DNA from: DATJIG01 sp050260515
GTDB taxonomy: Bacteria > Pseudomonadota > Alphaproteobacteria > SMXQ01
NCBI GenBank assembly: GCA_050260515.1
Contig: JBLNCI010000024.1
Location: 27,140 to 91,139, forward strand
Length of the DNA stretch: 64,000 nucleotides
Direction of reading: 5' to 3'
The notes under the pieces are model-generated. The model ran no database searches. It saw nothing but the letters and a program-made list of their open reading frames with translations, and was not told where the DNA came from. The translations under genes and the position numbers were made by a program. This document shows, one piece after another, positions 27,610-36,259 of the stretch. The first letter of the stretch is position 1. The number at the start of each line of letters is the position of its first letter.

Positions 27610-28667
27610 GGTTGAGCGCTTCCCTGGAAGTAGGGGCTCTCGCGGTACCGCAACACGGCGAATCGCGTGAGCACGCCGATCGCCGCCCCCGCCGGGACCG
27701 CCAGCAGGATTCCGAGGAAGCCGAACAGCGCGCCGCCCGCCATCAGGGCGAAGATCACCCAGACGGGATGCAGGCCGACGCGGTTGCCGACCAGTCGCGG
27801 CGTCAGAAGGTAGCCTTCGCTGAACTGGCCGATCGCGAACACCGCGATGACGAGAAACACCGGCGTCCACGTACTGAAGTGGCTGATGGCGAGGAACAGC
27901 GCCAGCACGAACGACACCAGGCCGCCGACGAACGGTATGAAGGTCGCGAAGCCGGCGAACAGGCCGATGGCGAGGCCGAACGGCAGGCCGACGAGCGTCA
28001 GCGCCGCGGCGTAATACACCGCCTGGATCAGGCAGACGAGTCCGACGCCGCGGACGAACCCGGCCACGATGCTGTCCATATCGGACACCAGACCGCGCAC
28101 CGTCGGGACGACTGGCCTCGGCAACCAGCTATCGACCGTAGCGACGATCTTCGGCCAATCGCGCAGGATGTAGAACGCGACCACCGGCATGATGAACAGC
28201 AGCGACAGCGCGTTGAGCACCGCGAAGCCACCGGCAACAACGCGGCCGGCGAGGCCGACGAGAATGCCCGCGAGGTCTCCGGCCGCTGAAGCAGCTTTAC
28301 CGGCGATCTCGTCGATGCTGCCGCCGAACTGCTCCTGCAACGACGGCATCCATTCGATCACGCGCTCGCGGATGCCGCGGACAATGCCCGGCAGGTTCTG
28401 GACGAGCGCAGCAGCCTGCGACGTGAGCGCCGGAACCACGAGCATCAGCATCGCAATGACGGCGACGAGAAAGACGACGAGGGTCACCGTCGCCGCCGCC
28501 CACCGGGGAAGGCCGTGCTTCTCCAGCCATTCGGCGGCCGGGTTGAGGAAGTAGGCGACGAGGGAGCCCGCGACAAAGGGCAGCAGAACCGCGCTCAGCA
28601 GGTAAATGAGGATCGCCAGGACGACTGCGACCGCGATCCAGAACAGCGCCGGCCGCGTGTCGGTCAC
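27606..28667 (-). CDS. AI-2E/PerM-family membrane transporter
   Basis: This 353-residue inner-membrane protein has about eight hydrophobic segments and the family layout: two or three helices at the N-terminus, a loop-rich middle (about 100-150), and a helical C-terminal half with FATFIPFVGGLVSFVLALF. The AI-2E family includes autoinducer exporters and Na+/H+ antiporters, so the substrate is not predictable. The start is GTG at 28667, overlapping the CDP-alcohol transferase stop (GTGA); the longer frame to 28955 belongs to that gene's shadow. Its own stop overlaps the hdaA start. Confidence 0.9.
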   Translation of the reverse strand: MTDTRPALFWIAVAVVLAILIYLLSAVLLPFVAGSLVAYFLNPAAEWLEKHGLPRWAAATVTLVVFLVAVIAMLMLVVPALTSQAAALVQNLPGIVRGIRERVIEWMPSLQEQFGGSIDEIAGKAASAAGDLAGILVGLAGRVVAGGFAVLNALSLLFIMPVVAFYILRDWPKIVATVDSWLPRPVVPTVRGLVSDMDSIVAGFVRGVGLVCLIQAVYYAAALTLVGLPFGLAIGLFAGFATFIPFVGGLVSFVLALFLAISHFSTWTPVFLVIAVFAIGQFSEGYLLTPRLVGNRVGLHPVWVIFALMAGGALFGFLGILLAVPAGAAIGVLTRFAVLRYRESPYFQGSAQP

Positions 28668-29209
28668 CGGCCCTGCTCCATCGACGCTATCCGACGGCTC
28701 CACTGGACGATGTAACTGCCCCCGGACGCGAGAGTGGTCGCCGCCACCGTCCAAACCAGGACGGTGACCCCGAGCCGCCATTCGACTCCCAGGGCTCCGG
28801 CGGCGAGCGACGTCGCCGCCAGCAGGATCTGCGCCAGCGTGTTCAGTTTGCTGACCAGCAGCGGCTCGGGCTTGAGCGAATGGGTCAGCGTCTGGAAGAG
28901 GATCGCGCCGCCGACGATCAGGATGTCGCGGGATACGACGAGGATCACGAGCCACAGCGGCAGATCCCCGAGCTTGCCGAGCGTGATGTAGACGCTGACC
29001 AGCAGTGCCTTGTCGGCCAAGGGGTCGAGGAAGCCCCCCACCACCGTGCGCGAGCCGAAGCGCCTTGCGATGAACCCGTCAATCGCGTCCGAGACCCCGG
29101 CGGCGACGAACAGCCAGAACGCCATTGCCATCTCGTCGGCGAGCAGCGCCCAGACCACGATGGGCACGGCGAGCAGCCGCGCCAGCGTGATGACGTTGGG
29201 CAAGCTCAC
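28664..29209 (-). CDS. CDP-alcohol phosphatidyltransferase family protein
   Basis: This is a 181-residue membrane enzyme with the complete CDP-alcohol motif: Asp41, Asp44-Gly45, Ala48-Arg49, Gly58, Asp62 and Asp66. Such enzymes join a CDP-linked lipid to an alcohol to make phospholipid head groups. It resembles the PgsA (phosphatidylglycerophosphate synthase) or cardiolipin branch, but I cannot decide which. The start is GTG at 29209, overlapping the upstream DUF2066 stop, and its own stop overlaps the transporter start. Confidence 0.88.
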   Translation of the reverse strand: MSLPNVITLARLLAVPIVVWALLADEMAMAFWLFVAAGVSDAIDGFIARRFGSRTVVGGFLDPLADKALLVSVYITLGKLGDLPLWLVILVVSRDILIVGGAILFQTLTHSLKPEPLLVSKLNTLAQILLAATSLAAGALGVEWRLGVTVLVWTVAATTLASGGSYIVQWSRRIASMEQGR

Positions 29210-30375
29210 CGCGACGATCCCGGGCGCGCCGAGGCGGGCCGCAGCACGTAGCCGCCGCCGTCGCCGCTCAGGAGCAGGTCGCGCTGCGCCAGCAGAAGCC
29301 GCAACTGCTCCTCGTCGCCCATGAACGTGAGCCGGAATTCGGCCTCGTCGCGGCCGATGCGAATGATGTCGACGCGCTGCACCGGCGCGAGGCCATCGAG
29401 CCCACGCTCGACAGCGACGAGAGAGCCGAGCTCGCCGAGCGGCACGCGCGCGGCAATGCTGCGCATCGAATCGAAACGCAGCACGCTCGACTGCTTCCAG
29501 GTTTCCTCGATCTCCGCCTCGACCGCAGCAACCGCCCGGTCGTAGACCGCTGCCGCGACGGTATCCGTCGGCTGCGGCGCGAAGGACGCGACGAAGGTCT
29601 CTTCCCCCGCCGCGGCGCCGACGCGTCGCGCCGAGACGTCGATGCCGTCGCGACCGGTCGCGTCATCGGCATGGGGCCGAGCGACCGCAACGAGCACGCT
29701 GCCGGCACCGACGCGCGCCACCAGCGGCATTAGCGTCCGCTCGTCTCCGGCCGCTGCGGCGTCCGGTGGCACAAGGGCCGAGACCTCATCGGCGCTGCCG
29801 GGCAGCATGAACGGAACGAGGCCGTCACCCGGCACCGCGCGTGCCCACGCGGCGTACCAATCCGTCGAGTCCGACAGCACGCGCCCCCCGCTCGATTCGA
29901 CGATCGGCAGGACCAGGACCGGCTTGCTCGGCGTCTCCGAAAACGCCATGCCGCTGTCACGCAGCGCATTGCGCACCTCGACCGGCTTGAAGCGTACGGT
30001 CAGCGACGCAATGTAGCGCACCGGGGACGTCTTCTCGCCCGCGATCTCGAAGTCGCGAACGAGATCGGCGATGGCGGAATCCGAAAGTTGCGGCAGGCGC
30101 GCACGCTGGGATGCCGGCGTCAAGCGCTGCAGGAGCCGCTGGAAGGCATGGCGCTGACCTTCCTGCAGTGCCCGCTCCCGCGCCGCCGCGGCGGTGGCGG
30201 CGGTCGCGTCCACCGGCACGTTCGCGACGGTGAAGACATCGTCGGCGGCCGAGGCCGCCGACGCGCCGCCGAAAGCCAGCACCGACGCCAGCAGCAGCCC
30301 GGCCGCGAGGACAAAAACGGGACGGACCAGCCGACGCCATCCGGGCCGGTCGCTCGCCTTCGGGAACAGCGCCAT
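29206..30375 (-). CDS. DUF2066 domain-containing secreted protein
   Basis: This 389-residue protein has an N-terminal hydrophobic segment (about 19-40) with ASAASAAD after it, so it is probably exported to the periplasm. The first part after the signal (VANVPVDATAATAAAARERAL) matches the start of DUF2066, a family of unknown function. The start is taken as the ATG at 30375; an ATG five codons earlier (30390) is possible but has no room for a ribosome binding site. It is the first gene of a coupled run of DUF2066, CDP-alcohol transferase, AI-2E transporter and hdaA, divergent from purM. Confidence 0.82.
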   Translation of the reverse strand: MALFPKASDRPGWRRLVRPVFVLAAGLLLASVLAFGGASAASAADDVFTVANVPVDATAATAAAARERALQEGQRHAFQRLLQRLTPASQRARLPQLSDSAIADLVRDFEIAGEKTSPVRYIASLTVRFKPVEVRNALRDSGMAFSETPSKPVLVLPIVESSGGRVLSDSTDWYAAWARAVPGDGLVPFMLPGSADEVSALVPPDAAAAGDERTLMPLVARVGAGSVLVAVARPHADDATGRDGIDVSARRVGAAAGEETFVASFAPQPTDTVAAAVYDRAVAAVEAEIEETWKQSSVLRFDSMRSIAARVPLGELGSLVAVERGLDGLAPVQRVDIIRIGRDEAEFRLTFMGDEEQLRLLLAQRDLLLSGDGGGYVLRPASARPGSSR

Positions 30376-30425
30376 GGTGATCGGTTCCATCCTGCGGTGG
30401 AGACGTTTTGGGCCGCCCGCCGTCG

Positions 30426-30453
30426 TTGCAAAGCCGTTGCAATCGGCTATGTT
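30426..30453 (+). promoter_or_regulatory. Promoter candidate of purM
   Basis: A -35 box TTGCAA (30426-30431) and a -10 box TATGTT (30448-30453) are 16 bp apart, 39 bp before the purM GTG. A second TTGCAA copy (30437-30442) sits within the spacer. Confidence 0.5.
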
Positions 30454-30492
30454 CGGCCCGCCGCCGGGTGCGGCACACTCTAACACGACAGC

Positions 30493-31578
30493 GTGAACGA
30501 GGAAGCCATTAGCGGATCGCCGACCAGCGGATCGTATCGCGACGCCGGCGTCGACATCGACGCCGGCAATGAGCTGGTGCGAGAGATCGCACCGGCTGCG
30601 CGCGCCACCGCGCGGCCCGGAGCCGACGCGGCGCTCGGAGGGTTCGGCGCGCTGTTCGATCTGAAGGCCGCGGGCTTCCGCGACGCGCTTCTGGTCGCCA
30701 CCACTGACGGCGTCGGCACCAAGCTCAAAATTGCCATCGATTGCCGCCGCCATGACACGATCGGCACCGACCTCGTGGCGATGTGCGTGAACGACCTCGT
30801 CGTGCAAGGCGCGGAGCCGCTGTTCTTCCTCGACTACTTCGCGACCGGCAAGCTCGCCGTGGAAGACGGGCGCACGATCGTCCGCGGCATCGCCGAAGCG
30901 TGCAAGGAGGCGGGCTGCGCGCTGATCGGCGGCGAGACCGCCGAGATGCCGGGCATGTACGCGCCGGGCGACTACGACCTGGCGGGGTTCGCGGTTGGCG
31001 CCGTGGAGCGCGACCGGCTGCTCACCGGCAAGCACGTCGCCCCCGGCGACGTGCTCCTCGGGCTCGCATCGACCGGCGTCCATTCCAACGGCTATTCGCT
31101 GGTGCGCAAGATCGTCGCCGACTCGAAACTCTCGTACGACGACCCGGCGCCGTTCGCGAACGGAAAGAAGCTCGGCGAGGCGCTGCTCACGCCGACACGG
31201 ATCTACGTGAAGAGCTGCCTCGCCGCGATTCCGCTGGGCATCAAGGCGCTCGCCCACATCACCGGCGGCGGGCTCATCGAGAACATTCCGCGCGTGCTTC
31301 CGCAGGGTACCAAGGCGGTGCTCGACGCGTCGCACTGGACGTTGCCGCCGGTGTTCCGGTGGCTCGCGAAGACCGGGAGGATCGCCCCCGAGGAGATGGC
31401 GCGGACGTTCAACTGCGGCCTCGGCATGGTCGCGGTCGTCGCCAGGGAGCACGTCTCGGGGGTCCGCGACGCGCTCGCGAACGGCGGCGAGACGGTTTTC
31501 GAGGTCGGCCGGATCGAAGCGTCCTCCGGCGCGCCGGTCTCCGAAGTACGGGGCATCGCCGACGCATGGCGCGCCTGA
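30493..31578 (+). CDS. purM: Phosphoribosylformylglycinamidine cyclo-ligase
   Basis: PurM (AIR synthetase) closes the imidazole ring in purine synthesis, using ATP. The 361 residues contain the conserved stretches TTDGVGTKL, MCVNDLVVQGAEPLFFLDY, GGETAEMPGMY and HITGGGLIENIPR. The N-terminus runs about 13 residues past the usual start of the family, and the first codon is GTG with no clear ribosome binding site, so the start is somewhat uncertain. purN follows with a 13-bp overlap, the standard purM-purN pair. Confidence 0.97.
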   Translation: MNEEAISGSPTSGSYRDAGVDIDAGNELVREIAPAARATARPGADAALGGFGALFDLKAAGFRDALLVATTDGVGTKLKIAIDCRRHDTIGTDLVAMCVNDLVVQGAEPLFFLDYFATGKLAVEDGRTIVRGIAEACKEAGCALIGGETAEMPGMYAPGDYDLAGFAVGAVERDRLLTGKHVAPGDVLLGLASTGVHSNGYSLVRKIVADSKLSYDDPAPFANGKKLGEALLTPTRIYVKSCLAAIPLGIKALAHITGGGLIENIPRVLPQGTKAVLDASHWTLPPVFRWLAKTGRIAPEEMARTFNCGLGMVAVVAREHVSGVRDALANGGETVFEVGRIEASSGAPVSEVRGIADAWRA

Positions 31579-32216
31579 AACTCGGCGTCCTCATCTCGGG
31601 ACGCGGTTCCAACCTTCGATCGCTGATCGCTGCCTGCTCGAAGCCGGACTATCCGGCCGAGATCGCGCTCGTCATCTCCAATGTGCCCGACGCGGGCGGT
31701 CTCGCCTTCGCCGAGCAAGCCGGCATTCGGCACGTGACAATCCGGCACAAGGACTTCACGGACCGCGCGACGTTCGACACGGCGGTTGACGGAGAGCTGC
31801 GTGCCGCTGGTGTCGAGCTCGTCTGCTTGGCCGGGTTCATGCGCATTCTCGGCCCTGCGTTCCTGGAGCGCTGGCACGACCGCGTCGTGAACATCCACCC
31901 ATCGCTGCTGCCCTCGTTCCCGGGCCTCCATGTCCATGAGCAGGCGCTCGCGGCGGGAGTGCGGCTGTCGGGTTGCACGGTTCACATCGTCCGCCCGGCG
32001 GTGGACGATGGCCCGATCCTCGTCCAGGCGGCGGTGCCCGTCGCCTCCGACGACACGCCGGAGACGCTGGCTGCCCGGGTGCTCGAGGCGGAGCACCGGA
32101 TTTATCCCCTCGCGGTCAAGCTGATGGCGGAGAAGCGCGTCCGGATCGAGGGGCGCCGCGCCCTGATCGACGGCGAGCCGGCGCCGAAGCCGCCGCTGCT
32201 GAGCCCCGCCGACTAG
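31566..32216 (+). CDS. purN: Phosphoribosylglycinamide formyltransferase
   Basis: PurN transfers a formyl group from 10-formyltetrahydrofolate to GAR, the third step of purine synthesis. The 216-residue protein has LISGRGSNL (9-17), the catalytic segment NIHPSLLPSFPG and the Asp of RPAVDDGPI. The ATG at 31566 lies inside the end of purM, so the genes are coupled. Confidence 0.97.
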   Translation: MARLKLGVLISGRGSNLRSLIAACSKPDYPAEIALVISNVPDAGGLAFAEQAGIRHVTIRHKDFTDRATFDTAVDGELRAAGVELVCLAGFMRILGPAFLERWHDRVVNIHPSLLPSFPGLHVHEQALAAGVRLSGCTVHIVRPAVDDGPILVQAAVPVASDDTPETLAARVLEAEHRIYPLAVKLMAEKRVRIEGRRALIDGEPAPKPPLLSPAD

Positions 32217-32307
32217 CCGGCTTCACAACCGGCGGTCCGCTTCGCTATCCTCATGGCAACGACGTCCGGGCGATGACGCACCGGACGCGACCACGGAGGG
32301 GCTTCCC

Positions 32308-32427
32308 ATGGCGACAGACGATCTCATCGTCCATCAGGAGATGTGGCACAACTTCACGCGCCTGATGGGCTACAGCGCGACCGCGATCCTGGCGCTGCTC
32401 GCGGCGATGGCGCTGTTCCTGCTGTAG
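32308..32427 (+). CDS. aa3-type cytochrome c oxidase subunit IV (small)
   Basis: This 39-residue protein has a short polar head with HQEMWHNFTRLM followed by one transmembrane helix (about 21-39) ending in ALFLL. The pattern fits the tiny bacterial aa3 oxidase subunit IV family (PF07835 type). It has a good ribosome binding site (GGAGGGG, 7 bp before ATG). No other oxidase gene is nearby, so it is an orphan copy; this position between purN and ndk is small enough to be missed by gene finders. Its role is inferred from family only. Confidence 0.75.
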   Translation: MATDDLIVHQEMWHNFTRLMGYSATAILALLAAMALFLL

Positions 32428-32432
32428 CGAGA

Positions 32433-32454
32433 CGGCGGGAGCAGGCTCCCGCCG
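32433..32454. terminator. Stem-loop between converging genes (possible bidirectional terminator)
   Basis: A perfect 10-bp inverted repeat (CGGCGGGAGC and its complement) with a 2-nt centre lies 5 bp after the small oxidase gene and 6 bp before the ndk stop. There is no T-run on either side, so it may be a 3'-end stabiliser or a Rho-assisted stop rather than a true intrinsic terminator. Confidence 0.5.
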
Positions 32455-32460
32455 CAAGCG

Positions 32461-32883
32461 TCAGCCGACGATCTCGAGCTCGGAGAAGAAGAACGCGATC
32501 TCGGCCTTCGCGTTCTCGAGCGAATCCGAGCCGTGCACCGAGTTCGCCTCGATCGATTCGGCGAAGTCCTTGCGGATCGTGCCCGGAGCGGCATTCGCCG
32601 GATTCGTCGCGCCCATCACTTCGCGGTTCTTCGCGACCGCGTTCTCGCCTTCGAGCACCTGGACCACCACCGGCCCGGAGATCATGAACTTGACGAGGTC
32701 GTTATAGAACGGCCGCGCCTGGTGGACGATGTAGAAGGCGCCGGCCTGCTCGGCCGAGAGCCGAAGGCGCTTCTGGGCGACGATGCGGAGGCCCGCGTCC
32801 TCGAACCGTGCGTTGATCTTGCCCGTCAGATTGCGCCGCGTGGCGTCCGGCTTGATGATGGAAAGGGTGCGTTCGGTCGCCAT
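32461..32883 (-). CDS. ndk: Nucleoside diphosphate kinase
   Basis: Ndk balances NTP pools by moving phosphate between nucleotides. The 140-residue protein begins ATERTLSIIKPDA and carries the phospho-histidine in NSVHGSDS near residue 117. The length is exactly typical. GAGGAG lies 9 bp before the ATG. It stands alone, convergent with the small oxidase gene, 125 bp downstream of holC. Confidence 0.97.
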   Translation of the reverse strand: MATERTLSIIKPDATRRNLTGKINARFEDAGLRIVAQKRLRLSAEQAGAFYIVHQARPFYNDLVKFMISGPVVVQVLEGENAVAKNREVMGATNPANAAPGTIRKDFAESIEANSVHGSDSLENAKAEIAFFFSELEIVG

Positions 32884-33008
32884 CGCGTTCGGCTCCTCGG
32901 GTAGCGGGAAGATGGGCCGCGCCGCGACTGTCGGGCGGGCCGGAAGGCGGCGGGTTTATAGACGGAACGGGTGGCCGGGGCAAGCCGGACCGGCCGCTCC
33001 TGCCCCCC

Positions 33009-33458
33009 TCAGGCCTTCTTTTCCCAGCCGCCGCTCGATGTCTGCTGCCAGTACGTCACGGCAAATCCCTTGGCCCGGTATTCGGTCCAGCGGGTGCGGG
33101 CCTCGGCGACGGCCTGGGCGTCGGCTCCGTCGAAAAGATCGAGGCAGCGGGCGAAATCGCCGACCCGCTCCGACCGCACCCCCTCCGTCAGCACGAGCAC
33201 CGCGGCGCCGTTGGGGTTCTCGTCCTGGTCCGTAAGCCAGATCGGCTGATCCGCGGCACTGCCGTCGCCCTTCGAGCCGTGCGGCAGGAAGGAGCCCGGG
33301 TTGTAGGTCCAGAGCTGTCCATTGAGCGCCTCGACGCGTTCCGGCGAGCCCGCCATGACGACGGCCTTCTGCCCCGACGCCAGCACCTTCTCGAGGAGCC
33401 GCGGCAACGCGGATTCCAGCGTCGTCGCGGTGAGATGATAGAAGCCGATGTCGGTCAT
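33009..33458 (-). CDS. holC: DNA polymerase III chi subunit
   Basis: HolC links the clamp loader to single-stranded DNA-binding protein at the replication fork. The 149-residue protein has the family pattern: an N-terminal DIGFYHL strand, then VLASGQKAVVMAG, LNGQLWTY and GSFLPHG. A GTG directly before the ATG at 33458 is an alternative first codon. It follows pepA by 22 bp, the usual pepA-holC pair. Confidence 0.92.
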   Translation of the reverse strand: MTDIGFYHLTATTLESALPRLLEKVLASGQKAVVMAGSPERVEALNGQLWTYNPGSFLPHGSKGDGSAADQPIWLTDQDENPNGAAVLVLTEGVRSERVGDFARCLDLFDGADAQAVAEARTRWTEYRAKGFAVTYWQQTSSGGWEKKA

Positions 33459-33480
33459 CACGGGCTCGTGGCTGCGACGA

Positions 33481-35019
33481 TCAGCGTTTCGCCTTGCCCG
33501 CGCTGACCTCGTAGTGATCGGCCACCATCCGGTCCATGAGACGCACGCCGAACGCGGTCGCGCCTTTCGCCGCGAGCGGACGGTCCTTCTGGGTCCACGC
33601 GACGCCCGCGATGTCGAGGTGCGCCCACGGTACGTTGTTGGTGAATCGCTTCAGGAAATGCGCCGCGGTGATGCTGCCGGCGGCGCCGTTGGCGCCGATG
33701 TTCTGCACGTCGGCAATGGCCGAGTTGATCTGCTTGTCGTAGGCGTCGTCGAGCGGCATGCGCCACAGGCGCTCGCCGACGGCATCGCCCGCGGAGGCAA
33801 GGCGCTGAGCGAGGCGGTCGTCGCTCGCGAACAGCCCCGCGTACTCGTGACCGAGCGAGACGATGATCGCGCCGGTCAACGTCGCGAGATCGACCATGAA
33901 GCGCGGCTTGAAGCGCTCCTGGCAGTACCACAGCGCATCGGCGAGAACGAGGCGACCTTCGGCATCGGTGTTCAACACCTCGACGGTCTGGCCCGATGCG
34001 GTCTTCACGACGTCGCCGGGCCGCTGCGCGGTGCCGGACGGCATGTTTTCGACGAGACCGACGATGCCGATCACGTCGGCGCGCGCCTTCCGCAGCGCCA
34101 AAGCGCGCATCAGCCCGATCACCGCGCCGGCCCCGGCCATGTCCCACTTCATGTCTTCCATGCCCTTGGACGGCTTGATCGAGATGCCGCCGGTGTCGAA
34201 GGTCACGCCCTTCCCGAGGAACGCGACGGGCTGCTGGTCCCGGGCGCCGGGGCCGCGCCAGCGCATGATGACGAGCCGCGGCTCGCGCGCCGAGCCTTGG
34301 GCGACGCCGAGCAGCGCCCCCATGTTGAGCTTCTTCATCTCGGGGACGCCGAGGATCTCGACCTTCACCCCAAGTGGCGTCAGCGCCTGCTGCGCCGCCT
34401 TGGCGAGGGTCTCCGGATAGATCACGTTCGCGGGCTCGCTCACCACCGTGCGGGTGAGCTCGACGCCCTCGGCGACCGCCTCGAGCGGAGCGTACGCCGC
34501 GCGCACCCGGTCGACGTTGCCGACCCGCACCTTGAGATTGGCGAGCGTCGGCTTGTCCTCATCCTTCTGCTTGGTGCGGTACTTGTCGAACGTCCACGAG
34601 CGCAACCGCGCGCCGAGCGCGAAGTGCGCCGCGAGCTTCTCCGGCGACAGTCCGAGTCGCGGCAGCGCGTCGAGCAGCACCGTCGCCTCGGTCTCCCCGG
34701 ACCGCAGCAGCGACGCAATGGCCGCGCCGGCGGCCTCCTCCACCGTTCGCGCGCTCACCTTCGCGGACGCGCCGAGGCCCACCAGGACGACTCGCGACGC
34801 TTCGAGGTTCGCCGGTGCGAGCACTGTCAGAGTCTGTCCCTTGCGGCCCTTAAAGCGCCCTGCCTTCGCGGCGCGGCTGAGGGCTCCGCCCGAATCGCGA
34901 TCGTATCGCGCGAGCGCTTCCGGCCACTTCGCCTCCTTGGCGTCTTTCGGGGGCTCGACGAACGGCAGCACGAGCGCGCCCGACGGGGTCGCGCGGGACT
35001 CGAGGAAACTGATCTTCAT
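33481..35019 (-). CDS. pepA: Leucyl aminopeptidase (M17)
   Basis: This cytoplasmic hexameric metallopeptidase removes N-terminal residues from peptides. The 512-residue protein has an N-terminal macro-like domain (about 1-160) and the M17 catalytic domain with GKGVTFDTGGISIKP, the Asp of MKWDMAGAG and the signature NTDAEGRLVLAD. GAGAGGAC lies before the ATG. In some bacteria PepA also binds DNA. It is divergent from lptF, and their promoters share a 107-bp gap. Confidence 0.96.
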   Translation of the reverse strand: MKISFLESRATPSGALVLPFVEPPKDAKEAKWPEALARYDRDSGGALSRAAKAGRFKGRKGQTLTVLAPANLEASRVVLVGLGASAKVSARTVEEAAGAAIASLLRSGETEATVLLDALPRLGLSPEKLAAHFALGARLRSWTFDKYRTKQKDEDKPTLANLKVRVGNVDRVRAAYAPLEAVAEGVELTRTVVSEPANVIYPETLAKAAQQALTPLGVKVEILGVPEMKKLNMGALLGVAQGSAREPRLVIMRWRGPGARDQQPVAFLGKGVTFDTGGISIKPSKGMEDMKWDMAGAGAVIGLMRALALRKARADVIGIVGLVENMPSGTAQRPGDVVKTASGQTVEVLNTDAEGRLVLADALWYCQERFKPRFMVDLATLTGAIIVSLGHEYAGLFASDDRLAQRLASAGDAVGERLWRMPLDDAYDKQINSAIADVQNIGANGAAGSITAAHFLKRFTNNVPWAHLDIAGVAWTQKDRPLAAKGATAFGVRLMDRMVADHYEVSAGKAKR

Positions 35020-35089
35020 GGAAGCGGTCCTCTCGGCGGTGGGAGCCCGACTTTAGCGGCAGCATGGGCGCTTGCCAACGCAGCCACGG

Positions 35090-35118
35090 CTGACCGCGGA
35101 CATGGCACGCGCTATACT
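35090..35118 (+). promoter_or_regulatory. Promoter of the lptF operon
   Basis: CTGACC (35090-35095) and TATACT (35113-35118) are separated by 17 bp. The lptF ATG starts at 35127, 8 nt after the -10 box, with no ribosome binding site, so the transcript is predicted to be leaderless. Confidence 0.6.
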
Positions 35119-35126
35119 GCGCCGCA

Positions 35127-36251
35127 ATGGACCGCAGTTTCCGTTACCTGTTCCGCCTCGTCGTCGGGCCGCTGATCATGATCACGCTCGCGGTCGGGGC
35201 GATCGTCTGGCTGTCGCAGTCGCTGCGATTCGTCGACCTCGTGCTGAACCGCGGCCTCCCGGTTTACTATTTGTTCTGGATGGCGCTGCTGATCCTGCCG
35301 ATGATCCTGGCGGCGCTGCTGCCGGTCGCGCTGTTCATCGCCGTCGTCTTCTCCTACAGCAAGCTGACAATGGACAGTGAGCTGATCGTCCTGCGCGCCG
35401 CCGGGATGAGCGACACCGCGCTGGGCCGCCCGGCGATGGCAATGGCCATCATCACGACCGCGATCTGCTACTCCATCACCCTGTATTTCATGCCGGTCGC
35501 CTACCGCGAGTTCAAGGACCTGCAGTTCCGGATCCGAACCGACTATTCGTCGGTGCTCCTGCAGGAAGGCGTCTTCAACACCTTGGGCCCGGGCATCACG
35601 GTCTACGTCAGCGAGCGCCAGCCCGACGGCGAACTGCTCGGCATCCTCGCCCACGACACCCGCGACCCGAACCGTCCCGTGACGATGATGGCCGAGCGCG
35701 GCGAGCTGATCCGGGCCGAGAACGGCCAGCCGCGCGTGCTGATGATCAACGGCAACCGGCAGATGGTGGAGCGGAACCGCAGCCAGCTATCGCTCCTCTA
35801 CTTCGACCGCTATACCCTCGACCTCAGCTCGACCCGCGAGGAGACCGGCGATCGGTTCCGGGAGGCCCAGGAGCGCTTTCTCGGGGAGCTGTTCAACCCA
35901 GGCGACAGCGAGGCGGACCTCCGCAATGCGCCGAGATTCCGCGCCGAGGCGCACAACCGGCTGGCGTCCCCGTTACTGGCGCTCGCCTACACCTTGATCG
36001 CGCTCGCCGCCCTGCTCGCCGGCGAGTTCAACCGCCGCGGCCAGAACCGGCGCGTGCTGATCGCCGTCGGCGTCGTCGTCGGCGTGCAGATCGGCAGCCT
36101 CGGACTCGTGAATCTCACCACCCTGTTTCCGGCGGTCGCGCCACTGATCTACGCGCTGCCGATCGCCACGATCGCTGCGGCGGGCTGGGTGCTGCTGCGC
36201 CCGGCCACCGCGCACGCCCCGGCGCATCTTCCCGCGCCGGCGGGCTCCTGA
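35127..36251 (+). CDS. lptF: LPS export ABC transporter permease LptF
   Basis: LptF pairs with LptG in the inner membrane to extract lipopolysaccharide for transport by the Lpt bridge. The 374-residue protein has the LptF/LptG layout: three hydrophobic segments in the first 115 residues, a large periplasmic beta-jellyroll (about 130-275) and three more near the C-terminus. It starts with MDRSFRYLFRLVVGPL. It heads lptF-lptG-lptD and is followed by lptG after 8 bp. Confidence 0.95.
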   Translation: MDRSFRYLFRLVVGPLIMITLAVGAIVWLSQSLRFVDLVLNRGLPVYYLFWMALLILPMILAALLPVALFIAVVFSYSKLTMDSELIVLRAAGMSDTALGRPAMAMAIITTAICYSITLYFMPVAYREFKDLQFRIRTDYSSVLLQEGVFNTLGPGITVYVSERQPDGELLGILAHDTRDPNRPVTMMAERGELIRAENGQPRVLMINGNRQMVERNRSQLSLLYFDRYTLDLSSTREETGDRFREAQERFLGELFNPGDSEADLRNAPRFRAEAHNRLASPLLALAYTLIALAALLAGEFNRRGQNRRVLIAVGVVVGVQIGSLGLVNLTTLFPAVAPLIYALPIATIAAAGWVLLRPATAHAPAHLPAPAGS

Positions 36252-36259
36252 GTCGCGCC

